Of a stretch of 64,000 nucleotides of DNA, positions 63,656 to 64,000 are shown one piece after another. Numbering within the stretch: position 1 is the stretch's first letter; each line of letters opens with the position of its first letter. Source of the stretch: Microvirga pakistanensis (lineage in GTDB: Bacteria > Pseudomonadota > Alphaproteobacteria > Rhizobiales > Beijerinckiaceae); contig NZ_SPJX01000108.1 in assembly GCF_004458765.1 (NCBI RefSeq), positions 62,001 through 126,000 of the forward strand, given 5' to 3'. Made by a program: the position numbers and the translations under genes. Under the pieces are notes generated by a model. It saw only the letters and a list, made by a program, of their open reading frames with translations. It searched no databases and had not been told where the DNA came from.

Positions 63656-63763
63656 AGTTTAAGGTTTTGAGATAGATCCACTCCTGCAGAAGCCTCTAGC
63701 GACATCCGAAGTTCCGTTGCAACCCCTAACGTAGGTCAAGCGAAGGCCAGACGAGCGCTCGGG

Positions 63764-64000
63764 TTAGGCAGCAACACGGAAGAGGGCCGCGATGACATCA
63801 CTCTGAGCCTTCATGTCTTTCGCTGATGCGATCGCCACCTGGCCCTTGCCGATCATCGCCATGATCTCGTAGCCCACCATCGTCCGTGAGGCCGTCGTGA
63901 AGCTCTTGAAGCCCAGCCCAGGACAGACCAGCCGTTTGATGCGCCGGTGATCCTGCTCGACGATGTTATTCAGAAATTTCACCTGCCGAAGTTTGGCAAA
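63764..64000 (-). mobile_element. IS6-family transposase, C-terminal part at the window edge
   Basis: The frame is open from the window edge and reads FAKLRQVKFLNNIVEQDHRRIKRLVCPGLGFKSFTTASRT, then an ordinary C-terminus ending at the stop at 63764. The Glu and the DHRxIKRL part of the third catalytic region are present. The first part lies beyond the window, so the element may be intact. Confidence 0.85.

Overview
The window is high-GC DNA from an alphaproteobacterium, most likely a member of the Hyphomicrobiales (Rhizobiales) close to Microvirga or Methylobacterium. This placement is an inference from gene families: a DUF982 protein, a DUF6894-like protein, a BTLCP cysteine peptidase, the 45-residue lysine-rich protein at 3301, the layout of the cox cluster, and many ABC importers with catabolic operons. 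Coding density is high on both strands, so long antisense shadow frames are common.

Layout. 0-4.5 kb: tail of an aminotransferase, then small stress- or envelope-type proteins. 4.5-14.2 kb: one plus-strand operon combining two cysteine hydrolases, a glutamine-synthetase-like ligase, an N-formylglutamate-amidohydrolase-like enzyme, a complete branched-chain-type ABC importer and a class III aminotransferase; it looks like uptake and breakdown of an amide or amine. 14.4-24.6 kb: a CO-dehydrogenase-like molybdenum hydroxylase cluster (coxE, D, M, L, S, G and a NifU-like scaffold on the minus strand), divergent from maturation genes (two xdhC-type genes, a molybdopterin-binding protein, mocA). 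Its large subunit carries AYRGAGR, so it is the form II or general hydroxylase type. 24.6-34.6 kb: a mosaic of decayed pieces (IS6-family remnants, truncated amidase, 3' half of a tRNA-Lys, methyltransferase tail, tyrosine recombinase remnant, cyclase/TPR remnant) around intact genes for PhoD phosphatase, an M20 peptidase, a PAS-GGDEF-EAL protein and a TetR-cupin pair.

34.9-42.8 kb: a polyamine-type uptake and catabolism locus with a HisD-like dehydrogenase, an XRE-cupin regulator flanked by two near-identical candidate operators, a four-gene polyamine-type ABC importer and a class III aminotransferase that ends in a terminator hairpin. 43-45.4 kb: a pseudogene zone (cyclase/TPR gene with two in-frame amber codons, long inverted repeats, an IlvD-type fragment and a deleted IS6 element). 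45.8-63.5 kb: a catabolic island with a GntR regulator, two SDRs and a quinone oxidoreductase on the minus strand, divergent from an ABC importer (with a LivM-LivG fusion), an aldehyde dehydrogenase, an AroE paralogue, an SDR, a fused E1 alpha-beta 2-oxoacid dehydrogenase, a GlcD-type oxidase, a GMC oxidoreductase and an iron-dependent alcohol dehydrogenase. The enzymes suggest stepwise oxidation of a polyhydroxylated or alcohol substrate, but the substrate is not readable from sequence. The window ends in two more IS6 remnants.
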